From: Xylona heveae TC161
Lineage: Eukaryota; Ascomycota; Xylonomycetes; Xylonales; Xylonaceae
Length of the DNA: 64,000 nt
Reading direction: 5' to 3'
Assembly (NCBI RefSeq): GCF_001619985.1
Contig: NW_017264197.1
Location: 1,240,001-1,304,000 of the forward strand
Positions 34,734 through 46,264 of this stretch are shown one piece after another. The notes beneath the pieces were generated by a model, which did no database searches, was not told where the DNA came from, and saw only the letters and a list, made by a program, of their open reading frames with translations. Numbering within the stretch: the first letter of the stretch is position 1; each line of letters begins with the position of its first letter. The position numbers and the translations under genes were made by a program.

Positions 34734-35724
34734 ATGGCCACTCGCGCCGCGAACAAGAGAGTAAGCAGCCCGCATTGCACAATCACCTCATGCGCCCATT
34801 CCAATCTGACACCGTTTCATCTGTTAGCTCGCTCGAGAATACAAAGCGATTCAAGAAAACCCTCCTCCGTATATCGTTGCGCATCCATCTGATGACAATA
34901 TCCTAGAGTAAGATCTCCTTTCCTCACTGCCACGTTACCAGTTGTGGCATACTAACGCTGAGATTCTCTTCACTTTTAGATGGCACTATATTCTGACAGG
35001 GCCTCCAAATACTCCCTATGAAGGAGGACAATACTGGGGCACATTAATGTTTCCCCCCGACTACCCGTTCGCCCCGCCGGCGATTCGAATGCACACACCC
35101 TCTGGCCGCTTCCAGCCCTCGACTCGACTTTGCCTTTCGATCAGTGACTTCCACCCAAAGTCGTTTAACCCGGCCTGGGAAGTGTCCACCATCTTGATCG
35201 GTCTCATGTCTTTCATGACGAGCGAGGAAATGACAACCGGAAGTGTCAGTGCCAGCGAACAGGAACGGAAATGGTTCGCCTCGAGGACTCGATGGTGGAA
35301 CTCGACGGGTGGCGGGTCAACTACAAGAGTTATTCCCGGAATCAGCAGCGCAAACAACAACCGCGGTGGTGCGGGTGCGATTAGAGCTGGCGACGGTGGC
35401 GCGAAGTTCCGAACAGAATGGCCAGAGTTGGACGAAGAAAACTGGAAGTGGATGAAGACCAACCGTATCGACCCGTCGACCGGACTCGTTGTCCCTGAGC
35501 AAGGACCAAACGCAGCCCCATGCTCACCCGAAGCTGCAGCTCTCAGGAGGCGACCTGCAGGCACGAATCCCCGACTCGGAACCGTCGTCGAGGGCCATCA
35601 GGCAGCGGCGCGCAATGTGGGCGGGAGCTGGCTCCGAAGGAACAAGGTGGCTATTGGTGCTCTGGTCATATTCGGCTATGTCCTGCTTGCACGGCTTCTC
35701 GGCGAAGGCACTTCATCTCTGTGA
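34734..35724 (+). CDS. ubc6: Ubc6, tail-anchored ER ubiquitin-conjugating enzyme E2
   Basis: A 283-residue E2 that works with Doa10/Hrd1-type ligases in ER-associated degradation on the cytosolic face of the ER. It has three exons: 34734-34760, 34828-34907 and 34980-35724. The UBC fold has LAREYKAIQENPPPYIVAHP, WHYILTGPPNTPYEGGQYWG and the catalytic segment TRLCLSISDFHPKSFNPAW, with Cys87 as the active site. The HPN-type motif is absent and replaced, as is normal for this subfamily. A linker of about 100 residues leads to a C-terminal membrane anchor (KVAIGALVIFGYVLLARLL) with few residues after it, which is the tail-anchor pattern. Intron 2 has a clear ACTAAC branch point near 34951. It is divergent with Sam50. 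Confidence 0.96.
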
Positions 35725-36740
35725 GTGCAGGATGGGTCAGTGAATACCAGTCACAGTTCTCATGCGTGTCTTGTCCCGCCTTTGTCTTCTTTCTCTTCTT
35801 TCTTATTCGCATCATGGAGTATTCATACGTCACCTGCTATGGGCTGGGTTGAGCGTACTTTGGGAAGCGTTGGCGCCTGGGGTATCTGCTTTTTCGTTTA
35901 CGTTTCTTTAGACTGTATGTCATTCGCCTTTGCTTGATATCTCGAATCTCATATTGAGGGGATTATGGCATCACCTTGTGCAGTTTTCAGTATTTAGAAT
36001 GACATTCAACTTTCATCGAATGATATCAGAATGTTTATTCTCCGTACCGTCGTCTATCGAGTGTGCCGCTCAAATGTTTGATTCTCCAGCCTACCATTTA
36101 TTCCCCAATAATATTCCTTCTCTAGATTCCCCGTTTGATTTTTTGATGAAGCGTTTTCCCCTTTCAATGGTTTCAATCTCCCTTTCTTCTTGATGGCAGA
36201 CCCTAGAGATGTCATTCGCGTCCCACTACTACATTCTAGCAAAGCAGACATGGACATATGATTCTGCGTGGAAAAATATTAGAAGACTCGTCACCTCTGC
36301 CATTCAATTACCTATATTCTGGTTAAATCCCCGAATGGATGTTCAAACCTCAAGCTTCCACGCCTCTTTTCCTATATATCTAAAAGATGAAATAAAACAT
36401 CATATTCCAGCCGAGGCATACGCATTCTCAGATACATGACAAGGATTAACAGCCACGCATTACCGGAATATCCTGCCGGTTACCGTAGTATGGCTATTTT
36501 TACCGTCAGGCCGTTCACTACCGCATGTTCTGAAGTATACCCACTACCGTGACCATATATCCCCATTAACCTCCACCCCACCAAAAAATCCCGCTCGTCT
36601 GCCTGGACGTACCATCGAACAAGCAACAATTAAATCACCATTTCTTCATCCAAATCGCTCCATTTTTTCTTCAAAACCAACGGAAAATTCATGGCAAGAC
36701 AAATAGAGAAATAAAAAAGTGCAAAAAAGCAAAAACAAAT
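35725..36740. other. Intergenic, 3' side of Ubc6 and tRNA flank
   Basis: This 1-kb AT-rich stretch holds the Ubc6 3' UTR and the region downstream of the tRNA. No other gene is supported. Confidence 0.5.
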
Positions 36741-36850
36741 GGACACACGGGGATTTGAACCCCGGACCTTTCACATTTGCATTACGTGACCGTCAACTCC
36801 CGTTGGGTCCAACATGCGAAGCGAAAATCATACCCCTAGACCATGTGCCC
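36741..36850 (-). tRNA. tRNA-Ala (anticodon CGC) with a 39-nt intron
   Basis: On the minus strand the 5' acceptor strand GGGCACA pairs with TGTGTCC, including the G3:U70 pair that is the alanine identity element. The D arm is GGTCTAGGGGTATGAT and the T arm CGGGG-TTCAAAT-CCCCG. The anticodon stem is TTCGC with GTGAA, closing a TTCGCA...T loop with anticodon CGC at 36816-36818. The intron is 36776-36814, in the usual position one base 3' of the anticodon. Intron ATGC can pair with GCAT around the anticodon, as expected for splicing. CCA is not encoded. The mature body resembles fungal tRNA-Pro in the D arm, so identity rests on the anticodon and G3:U70. Confidence 0.88.
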
Positions 36851-37500
36851 TAGCACTTCTTAGCGAAGATATGCTAAAACGATATATGAATGTTAAATGC
36901 ATAAAGTGCCCAGATTTGTATTAGAAAGTGTTTACGGGCGAGTGGTAACACTTATGAAAATGGCTGCTGCTTCTTCATTTGGAGAGGTAAATGGTATTAC
37001 GGAATGCATTATTTTGTAGTTAAAAATTACATGGACAAAATGCATGTGATAGATTGACAGGAGATGTTGGAATTGCCCTACCAGGGGTGCAAGACGTATC
37101 ATTGTACGGACACTATCTCTTCATAGTTGGAGTTTATGTTTCACGGCTACATTTGTACAGTCTTTGTAGAGCAAATAAACCCGAAGGCAGAAATAAGGAA
37201 TGAGCAGGTATAGATAGGAAGAGACCAGTAATATATACAGTCCTCATATAGTATTCAGTATTCCAAAAGAAAAACTACAAGACACCCTATCAAGAAATTG
37301 GGATGGTACAAATACATGTAAAACAAAATAGGACTCTCTCCGTGAGCGCCAAAACATAATGCATCCAAATGAATCTGAGAGCGTATAAGAAAGTCCTAGA
37401 TTCTCATATTTATAGAGAAGAGGGGAGGGAAACCCTTTCTTGGCTCCTTTTTTTGATTTTCCGATGAGCTCAAGAATTTTCCTCGTTACATTCGTGCGAT
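36851..37500. other. Intergenic between tRNA and MFS transporter
   Basis: A 650-bp AT-rich stretch. It should include the tRNA 5' flank and the 3' UTR of the transporter. No gene is seen. Confidence 0.5.
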
Positions 37501-39475
37501 TCAAATCTGCGGTGCGTTAGGCACTGCCCCACCCACGGTGTGGTCTTGACGGAGCTCTTTTGGAGGATGTCGGAGAGAGCTCCGTCGTGATAGGCCCTCT
37601 GCCTCGTCGAAGGTGGCCTCAGACATGAACGGGCTACGTTGTCTGATCTCCTCACCCTTGAAAAAGAGAAGGACTGGAGCAAGAGAGAGAACAAGGCCAA
37701 TAAACCCAAGGAGAGACGAGCCCCACTGGAAGCCCACATTGGTATAAAGAGCGGGGGATGCTAGGGGCAAGAAGGCACCAAACGTGTTTCTGCCCAAACT
37801 GGCCGCGGACAGGGCAGAGGCAGCGTACTTTTCATACGCATCCGCAAGGTAGTTGACGACAGCCAGGTAGATTGAGTAAATTCCCAGGCCAACACAGCCA
37901 ATTCCCAGGGCGGGGACAGGCCATGGGACGTGGGGATAGCTAGACCAACCGTACCAGAACAGGCCTGCCGTGAACAATAAGCTACCCGGAACGGAAAAGT
38001 AGAGACGTGCCTCTGGAATTGGCCTGCCAGGGGTCTCCTTGTTCCTCCTGGCTGAAGATAGGTAGAGGCGATCTTGGAGAGGGTTTATGATGGTGCCAAC
38101 AATAGCACCAAAGGAGATAGCGAGCTGGATCATGCTGGTCTGGAAGACAGAGAAACCGTAATTGGTGGAAAACGTTTGGCTGATACTCTGGGAAAAGAGG
38201 AAAAGAATACCCCAAGCGAAGGAGACCCAGATTGTGAAGGAGAATACGACCCACTCGGTGAAAAGCATCTTGGTTGGACGAGTAAAAGAGATCTTAAGCA
38301 TCTTGGGGATGCTGTCCCGGGTCAGTTCAGCCTTGGCATAAATGTTCCGGCCAGTGGACTTGCGGAGCTTCTTGGCTTTTCGAGCAAGAATCACGTCGCC
38401 ACGGGTTTCCTTGAGAATGAACCAGAAGATTGGGAGACAGCCACCGTCGAAGATGATCTGAATATAGTAGATCCTAGACACTAGGATTAGCGTCTAATAC
38501 CAAAAAAAAAAAAAATAGGAGATTGAATGCGTACCATCGCCAGTCAAGGTTTCGCTGGATAGCACCACCGATAAAAGGACCCAAAGCGATACCTATGACC
38601 GAGGTCATACCGAAAATTGACATGGGAATACTTCGCTCTTTTGGTCCTTTCCAGATGTCGCTAATTGTGCCACCGACAATGTTAATCGAGACAGACGAAG
38701 CTCCACCGCCAATCAGACGTGTGACGATCATGGTGGCAAAGTTCTGCGCAAACGCCGACGGAAACAAGAAGATGAGGAAGACAATGTAAGAGATCTGTAG
38801 TGGGAATGATTAGCATTTGTCCAATTAAGAAAATCCAACCTTGGAAGTATTCTGGGGTGCAGACGTACAAAGTAGCCAGGCATTCGTCCAGAATTCTCCG
38901 TCAACGGAACAAATAGTAAGGGGAAAGTCGCAGCTCCAATATTCCATGAGGTCGTTGCCCAAAACAACCACGGGAAATGCTGTTGGCTGATGTGAAACTT
39001 CGCCTCCATACCCGCATCACCTGCACCATAGGAGCCTGCTGGCAAACCAGTCAGGATCGAACTAAACGTCTAGTTAGCTCTCCATATGCTGATTAAAGAA
39101 AATTTCCTAGGGCTCATACATGAAGCAAGTAGTTATCGTAAGTAGCCATTTGTACTTCCGGGACCAATTGAAGCTGTTCAACATTAGCTAGAGCTCAGGA
39201 AAAAAGTACTTTGGCCGACATGAGGCGCTTACGGGTTGTCAGGATCGTTTGGCCCGTCCCAATTGAGAACCTCGACACCCTTCTCGCCATGTTGGGCAGT
39301 CTCGAGGTTCTGAGTTTGGGCACCATCAGCACTGGGTTGTTGTTCCACTGTAGGACGGCAAGGTTAGAATTGCACTTGACCGAATGGTAAAAGGAAGAGA
39401 GAGGAAGCAAAGCATACATTTTCTGGAGTAGCCCTCGCCTGTTTCCAGGTCCTTTGATGAACGGTCGTCTGCCAT
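37501..39475 (-). CDS. MFS multidrug/polyamine-type transporter (DHA1 group)
   Basis: A 550-residue proton antiporter-like transporter with twelve expected membrane helices. It has six minus-strand exons: 39418-39475, 39233-39347, 39120-39173, 38869-39061, 38535-38794 and 37501-38473. The leader MADDRSSKDLETGEGY precedes VEVLNWDGPNDPDNP, a usual entry motif of the fungal DHA1 group, and FNWSRKYKW before helix 1. Motif C (GIALGPFIGGAI) in helix 5 marks a drug/H+ antiporter. DGGCLPIFWFILKETRGDVILARKA, cut here to DGGCLPIFWFILKETRG, begins the central loop. Phases agree at all five introns; intron 5 has a 14-A run at 38502-38515. Relatives export drugs or polyamines; substrate and regulation are unknown. 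Confidence 0.92.
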
Positions 39476-42400
39476 TTTCTCCAAATCTAATTGACGGATT
39501 GAACGGGTTCGGGAAGACGGAGGCCAAGTCCAAAAGGACAGGAGGATCTCTTTTAATTTGTAGCAGAAAATTTCGGCGGAAAATATCGGGTGCAATTAGT
39601 GGTCCCACGATCAGTCGTTTCTTTTTGGGGTCGGAGAGGTCATTTGGGGGAAGTGGAGAATTAGGGTATCAAATGTGGGCACGATGAGTGGAGTGGTGGA
39701 GCAGTCGGAGAAAGGGCATGGAGATGGAGGAGAGAGGTGGAACTACTGTACTTTAGGGCAATGGGACAATAGTGCAATGAGTAGGCTGTGGAGGAGGAGG
39801 AGGAGAGGCGGAGGTCCTCCCGGAGTTTGGTGGTAAGGCAGGTGCCGTACACGACGTCAGTGTCGAACTCTGACAGTAAGGGTGGTGGTCGACGGAACAA
39901 GAGCCGTGGCTGGCCAAGATCCGTGAGCATCAATTTGTGCGGGATAATGAAAAGGTACTATGAGCACAGAAAATAATTCGCACGGGCGATCGAATCGCTG
40001 TCGATATTACATCTATACCTGGCGCCGTCAGACCGCATCCCTCGAGCATTTGCTCAGTTTATCTCTTGAATATAGCTCGTCGACAGAATCCTGTCAGAAC
40101 TCGATGTATGACATTTTTTACATCCCGGATTAGTTGGACCATAATTCTCTCTCCTCTTGATCCTCCACGCATTCCCCCCCAGTGAGTGGTCTGAACCTTG
40201 GCATCTCCTCGCAATCGGGGATATCACAATACGCTGAAAAGTACCTCCGTACGCAAGAAAATTATGGTAGAAGCTGTGATGGTGGAATGCCGACATGGCG
40301 CTAGCAAGGCGCTAACCAACGCGTGAACACAGACCAACTAAACTATGTCGGGGCTCAGGCCATGCCTTTCCCCAACATGGTCTAACCTTGAGGTTCGTCA
40401 CAGATGTTAGGTCTTGCCCTAGACTTTTTCTGCAGATGATTGTCCACTAAAAGGCTTTGCTTGGGCACTATCCCCCTGCGCAATTTTTTCCTAGGTTTAG
40501 CCGTTACCTAACCTTCCTGGGCGCTTTGCCCAGGCTCGCTTTGCTATCTAAGAACGGTGAAGGCTTCAGCGTTTGCGGCGTCGATTTCATTTCTACAAAG
40601 GTACTTTTAAAAGAGGCTTTGGGATGACGTCTACCAAGCGTCCTGGCTCAGACCAGGGGGGAAAAGCCCCTCCAGAGTCGACATGACGTCGTACAAACGG
40701 TGTCCGGTGTTGTCTGGCGAACTCTAGGCCAACAATAACGTGAGAGAAGACGGGGTAGGAAGCAAAATCAACAATCTTTCCTTATGGGATGCCGCTTACA
40801 CTAGAAAACAGCGCGCCTACTCCGCTAGTTGACAGCAGGGGAGATAGACCGAACCTATGAAACCTCTGGAGATTAAGCCAATTTTCCGCAACCACATGAG
40901 TGGCTCTGGAGAATCAGAAGAAGCAAAAGAAGGAGAAGGCGGGGCGGTTCGGCCATCCCCTTGGGGTTGAAAACTTTCAGGTACCCGTTACGTAGATCTT
41001 TGTACCACCGTGGGGCATTAGCAGGTATCTTAGACCAAAAGCCAAGTCAGTCTTACTGACTACTCCAGGTCCACTTTTTTCATATTATTCGGACCCACAG
41101 TTTCTCCGTGTTGAAGAACGGAATGTGCAATTCTCCATCGGCAACCAATTTCCAGAAACCCTGTTCTGCCGTGCAGCAAAAGAGTGGACTAAAAGGACAT
41201 CAGCACATGTTTCCACTGCTCAGCCTTTTGTCGATCAATCATGTAATTCCCTCTCGGGGCCCCGACCCGATCTACGGTGTCGAGTGATTATGCATATTTG
41301 GGGCCAAGCCACCTTCTGATGGGAAAACTTCGGAAAAGAGTGCCAGGACTCCGAACACCTGTGATGTGAGCAAAAGAGGTTGCTTTGGGGGCCTAACTGG
41401 GGCCCCCGACACGGAAGCCCACAACCGGCTGAAACCCTGGCTGGACCTGCCCTTCGTCTTGTTGTCAAGCTTAAGTAAAGCTATTGCATCATGAATTGTC
41501 ACGGGGCGCCGGGGTCGGACCGAAAGGAACAGATGTTACTCATCGAGGCCAGCCCTCCCGTAATGAACTCTCTCCGCATTTCAACATAACGAATGCCTGC
41601 CAAAAGCCAAGACTTTGAAAAGGCACGATGGTTTGTATCCAAAGGGACACATTACAAAGGGTATCCCCGTACAAGGAGCCAGTCGTGTGGAAATAATTTG
41701 CCCAGGGTCGATTTAAGCTTTCGTCCACCTTGAGCTGGGCGGTAATGGCGTCCTGGGGGATACCGCCACCTCCGTCACTTGGAGTGACTTTACCTCGTGT
41801 TCGCTGGGTGGAATGAGAACTGTAATCTGTGCGTGGGCAGGCATCCCCCCGCCAGAAGCTGCGAGGTTTCATAAGTGGGCGCAGTGGTACGAGTAGTGAA
41901 AAGCTTGGCCGATGTGTGCCTCGGTTCAGCTAGATCCGGTTAACCCCAGTTATGCTGCCACCTCCTGCTTACCTGGGAATTTGCTGTAGTACAGTATTCA
42001 AGGTACGTTAGGTACTTTCCAAGAATACCGCTTCTAACGAAAACCTTAGAGTTATCGTACTCCCGGCATGAAACCATCGATGAAAGAAAAGTGCAACAAG
42101 AAACACAAGCCAGTCTATGAAATAATCCTGGCAACATCATGCCTGCATCAATGTTAGCCAGCAGACCGAGGTGTTTTCATATTAATGACACTGCAGACTA
42201 TTACAAGCTGTTTACTTCAAGTGCCGCCTCATTCCTTTGAACAGCTATCAATATGCTCTTGATTCTTCGCACTAGAATATCGAGACGACAACTATAGATA
42301 CCACCATGTTCCAATACTTGCAGTGTTTCAAAGATTTCACATCTGCTTCAAACAGGATTTCGACGCGTCCAGCACGACAAGACACAACACAATGTCTGCC

Positions 42401-42979
42401 GACTTCATCACAGGCCTCTCTGTTTCTATCCCAGCCTACGTTGTCACCGCCATTCGCACAAGCAGTGCGACAACTTTAATCAAAAGTCCAGTTAGCATTG
42501 ACGTAAGCCATTGCTAATTTCGAAGAGTCACCGTACACATTGATTGAGGAGAAACTGAGTTGCCGAGCAAAAGCCCAACTAAAACAAAGGACTGGAGTTA
42601 GTCCCACTAACGAACCTACCGACCGATCTTAAGTCGTTTCTCATACCGCAGCTATAAAATAAGCTTATTCTAATAAATACTACAGTACAAACACGTCTTT
42701 TCATCTGTGCTTTTTCAATGTTTTCATTGCGATGCTCAATGTTTCATCCGTTGGATATGTATCCCAGCATATCACGGGATATTCAATGGGCCCCTAGAGC
42801 TGATTCGACCGTCTTGACAGGGGTCTGCTTGTTCTCCGGAGCCCCTATCTCAATCATGTCCGCGAATCCACTTGCATCTCTCAACCGTTGAATATTTTGA
42901 GCTTCTGTCCAACGCTTTTCCTCCAGTTTTTTTTCTACCACCGTTTGCCTTTTTTTTTTCCTTCTTCAGGTCGCCCGCC
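39476..42979. other. Gene-poor stretch, 3.5 kb, with palindromic GC-rich motifs
   Basis: I find no spliced or unspliced gene. Features are two copies of TGACGTC (40625-40631, 40684-40690), which resemble CREB/ATF-type sites; a hairpin CCTGGGC/GCCCAGG (40516-40522 and 40528-40534); a 7-bp GC hairpin GGGGGCC/GGCCCCC (41387-41393 and 41401-41407); and a 10-bp palindrome CGGGGCCCCG at 41255-41264. No terminal inverted repeats or target-site duplications were found by eye. The right end should hold the elongase promoter, with a pyrimidine-rich tract just before the ATG. Confidence 0.5.
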
Positions 42980-43427
42980 ATGGCGCACAACACTACCTCC
43001 TTCCTGGACTTTCTCCCTATCCCTACCATCGACAGACCCTTTGGCGTGCACCTATGGCCGCTCTTCAACCATGCCTTTGAGCTCGTCACCGGCTATCCGG
43101 CCAACGACTTTACCTTTGTCGTCGGAGCGACGCCCATGTCCACATTGACAGAAACCTCGCTCTTCGTAGCCGTCTACTACACCATAATCTTCGGCGGCCG
43201 AGAACTCATGCGGCACCGAGAACCATTCAAGCTGAAATCTCTCTTCCTGATTCACAATCTCTACCTCACCGCCATTAGCGCGATTCTCCTCGCGCTGTAT
43301 ATCGAGGAGCTCGTCTCGATTCTTGCTCGAAAAGGTGTATTCTACGCTATATGTAATCATGGCGGTGGCTGGACGCAGCATCTCGTTGTCCTGTACTATG
43401 TAAGTTGATTCAGCCTTTTCCGTAGCC

Positions 43428-43466
<39 letters not shown>

Positions 43467-44225
43467 GACATTGTCTGGGCGAGGAACCCGGAACCCGTTC
43501 TACGCAATACGTAAGGTGGTGATGCTCACACTTAACTTACGTTACTTGCCTCGGCGCCCCAGTTGACTTATCTCACCAAATACCTCGAGCTGCTGGATAC
43601 CGTCTTCCTATTCCTGAAAAAGAAACCGCTCACCTTCCTGCACTGCTACCACCACGGCGCGACCGCCGTCCTATGCTACACCCAGCTTATCGGCCACACC
43701 GCCGTCTCCTGGGTGCCCATCACGCTGAACCTGACCGTGCACGTCGTCATGTACTGGTACTATTTCCAGAGCGCGCGCGGCGTGCGCGTCGGGTGGAAAG
43801 AATGGGTCACCCGCCTGCAGATTATCCAGTTTGTGATTGATCTCGGGTTTGTCTATTTTGCGTCGTATACGTATTTTGCCGCGACGTATTCGGCGTATTT
43901 TCCTTTTACCGTATTACCGAGCACCAAAGGAACATGCGCGGGAGAAGAGTTTGCCGCGTTTGCAGGCATGGGTATCCTCAGCTCATATCTCGTGCTGTTT
44001 GTCTTGTTCTATGCCGCGACGTATAAAAAGGACGGCAGGTCGCCGAGCGCGCGCAGGACCCTGCGGCGCATGTCTCAGGCTGAAGCGCCGCCGGGGGCGG
44101 GGGCGGGAGCGGGGAATATAGTCACAGGTGGGGGCAAGGCGACGACGGCGACGGGTGTGCAGAATATGCAGAATAGGCAGACGGATGGCGGTGTGTTTAA
44201 TAGATCATGGAAAGGGCAGGTGTGA
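42980..44225 (+). CDS. ELO family very-long-chain fatty acid elongase
   Basis: A 360-residue ER membrane 3-ketoacyl-CoA synthase, which does the condensation step of fatty-acid elongation for sphingolipids (yeast ELO2/ELO3 type). It has two exons, 42980-43399 and 43563-44225, joined [21 protein letters not shown], with the join inside the conserved [16 protein letters not shown] motif region. The histidine box HCYHHG is at His167-His171, followed by TAVLCYTQL and [13 protein letters not shown]. Several membrane helices are evident. The C-terminal tail is Gly/Ala-rich and variable. The 163-nt intron contains a GAAA microsatellite. The ATG at 42980 follows a pyrimidine-rich leader and begins [20 protein letters not shown]. 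Chain-length preference cannot be read from sequence. Confidence 0.95.
43429..43466. repeat. (GAAA)n microsatellite inside the elongase intron
   Basis: About nine and a half copies of GAAA in a row. Being intronic it does not affect the protein. Length is likely variable between strains. Confidence 0.95.
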
Positions 44226-44649
44226 ATGCGGGAGCCATGGCGAAGGGCAATGAGTGATTGGTAATTGGGCACATAAGATGTAGATGATGTTATACGAGGA
44301 CGGTGGATGGATGAAAGGGCTTGATTCGTGAGACGTCATTGAATTATTATAATAGCTGGCTGCTGAAGTCTGCTCGCCATTGAAATATACACACGTAGCA
44401 CGACCAAGAGGATTCGATGATTCGATGAATGATGAGATTAATAAGGTGAAGGGAAACGAGGTTGGGTTCCGCATCTTCAATATCCAGGTCCGATCATTTT
44501 CTAAGCATTGGTATGTTCATATTTGGGAGTATTTTTTGTTCTTCTATGTACCCAAGTCGTTGTAATATCCTCATATGAATCATCAAAAAATAAATAAATA
44601 AATAAATAAATAAAAATAAAGAAAAAATGTACTGCAAGGATAAAATATT
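44226..44649. other. Spacer between convergent genes
   Basis: These 424 bp lie between the elongase (+) and the DUF3445 gene (-) and include an AAAT microsatellite. No gene is seen. Confidence 0.5.
44585..44620. repeat. (AAAT)n-like microsatellite
   Basis: A-rich tract with about seven AAAT units, near the 3' end of the DUF3445 gene. Confidence 0.9.
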
Positions 44650-46264
44650 TTAAAATCCCTGCTGACGATGCCACTTTTCTTCCCAGCCTGGAAAATACGG
44701 AGTGTCTTCTAATGTATGGCAAGTCCAATTTGGATCTGTCAGACCCTTTTCGCGCTGTTCAGCCTCCCATTGCTCCAGGGCCGGCAAGACGACATGGTGA
44801 ACATGCCACGTGCTCTTATATTTCATGAGATTTTCTTTGCCGTGGAGTAGCACCGTCCTGACCAAGGAAGGCACATAGGGCTCGTCGCGGAATTCTGAGA
44901 TTGGTGTAAACAAAGCCTTGAAGTTGAAAACAATAGCGCCGCTCAAGGGGAGCCGGCGCAAAGTCTGCCAGTCGACCCGAAGGTTGCATCGAGAGAGGGG
45001 AAGGTCGGCGTGTTGCGTCAATCTGTGCGCCTCATGCGGATCTCCAGGCGGCATGAAGAGCGGCTCGTCTATCTCGAGACCCCAGGATCCGCGCTGGATC
45101 GGACGATCAGTGGGCATTTTAGAAAAGAATCTGTTTCCCGGAATTCGTTAGCACCGAGGATTTGGAAATGAGTTGTGGTTTTTACCTGTCCATGGAAAAT
45201 TGCATCTTCTCCTTGTAATCGGGAACGGGTTCGTGAATTTCATGCAGCCGCTTGCCCACTTTTAATCCCAAGTTCCAGCCCAGGCTAGAGCAGATAACGC
45301 CGGCGCGCAGATAGTAGGCACCATTGGTGGGGTCACGTAACATGATGCCAAAATCCTCTGGAACGTTCTCCAGAAGAACATGGAGAGGATGAATTGCTTT
45401 CAAATCCGTCTCCGTTCCAAGAATCCTGTTGTGCAATATTCTCTTGTCTGAAGATAGAGAAAAGTATTGTGGATAACGACTGCAAAGAAATTGTAGTGCC
45501 ATCTCCATAAGCTCCTTGCACGCAAGTTCACTTCCCGGTAGGTGGTCAAGCACAGCCTTTCCGTATTGCGCAAAAAGGTCCCTGCGTTGCTGGATTCGAG
45601 TCACGTAGGTATTCTCTAGTTCGAGCCACCAGTCTGGTTCCATCTTCGTCAACGCTATGTGCACATGGTAAGCTTATCATGCCAAGTAAAAATGGTGTTT
45701 CACATTGTTCCTCTTACACATGGTCTGGTGATATGCCCACCTGAAAGGCCGATATGGCCGAGGCAGCGCTTTCGTGATATCAAAGTCCTTGTATGGTGAT
45801 GGCAAAGGTACTCCGCTGAGGGCCGCATAATCGGGAAAATCACCAAGCGCCTCAACTTCTGCAAGAGAGATATCTGTAGATGTGAATTGAAATGCTTGAG
45901 AGCCGCTCCCGCTCTTCTCATTCAGTCCTTGCAGCGGAACGCCGTGTCGTGGTGCTCCATCTACAGCTTTCGATAGAGTCTCGAGCTTGCCTCGTTGCTC
46001 TGGCGCCAATGACGTTGCAGCATCTTTCAAGGCATCTCGGCGAGAAGGTGGTAGCACATCGGTATACTCAGGCTCACTCTGCGCGGAAACATTTTTCTTT
46101 CCTGGTGACAGGGATCGAGGAGGCGTCGCCGCGGCGGAATTCCGGCGACGGTGAAAGCTGATGCGTTCTAGAACGATATTTCGCCGCCTCTTATTTGTTG
46201 ATAAAAGGAGAAGAGAAGTGGCTATGAAAGCAACTGCCAACCCCAGCAACAAAGGCACAGCCAT
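44650..46264 (-). CDS. DUF3445 protein (haem-dependent oxidative N-demethylase-like)
   Basis: A 498-residue protein with three minus-strand exons: 45718-46264, 45186-45654 and 44650-45130. The first residues form a membrane anchor (MAVPLLLGLAVAFIATSLLLL), followed by a basic, low-complexity linker. The DUF3445 core includes YRPFRWAYHQTMSLTKMEPD (built across intron 1), WWLELENTYVTRI, LPGSELACKELMEMALQFLC, RYPQYF, PEDFGIMLRD, LRAGVICSSLGWNLGLKVGK and a C-terminal part with LPLSGAIVFNFKALFTPIS. Bacterial relatives (HODM alpha subunit) use haem to oxidise dimethylamine; in fungi the substrate is unknown. Splice phases agree. The first true ATG is at 46264. It is probably a membrane-bound oxidoreductase. 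Confidence 0.86.

Noticed and set aside
40516-41407. GC hairpins as possible ends of a DNA transposon
   Set aside because: The palindromes differ from each other, and I found no matching terminal repeats, target duplication or transposase fragment.
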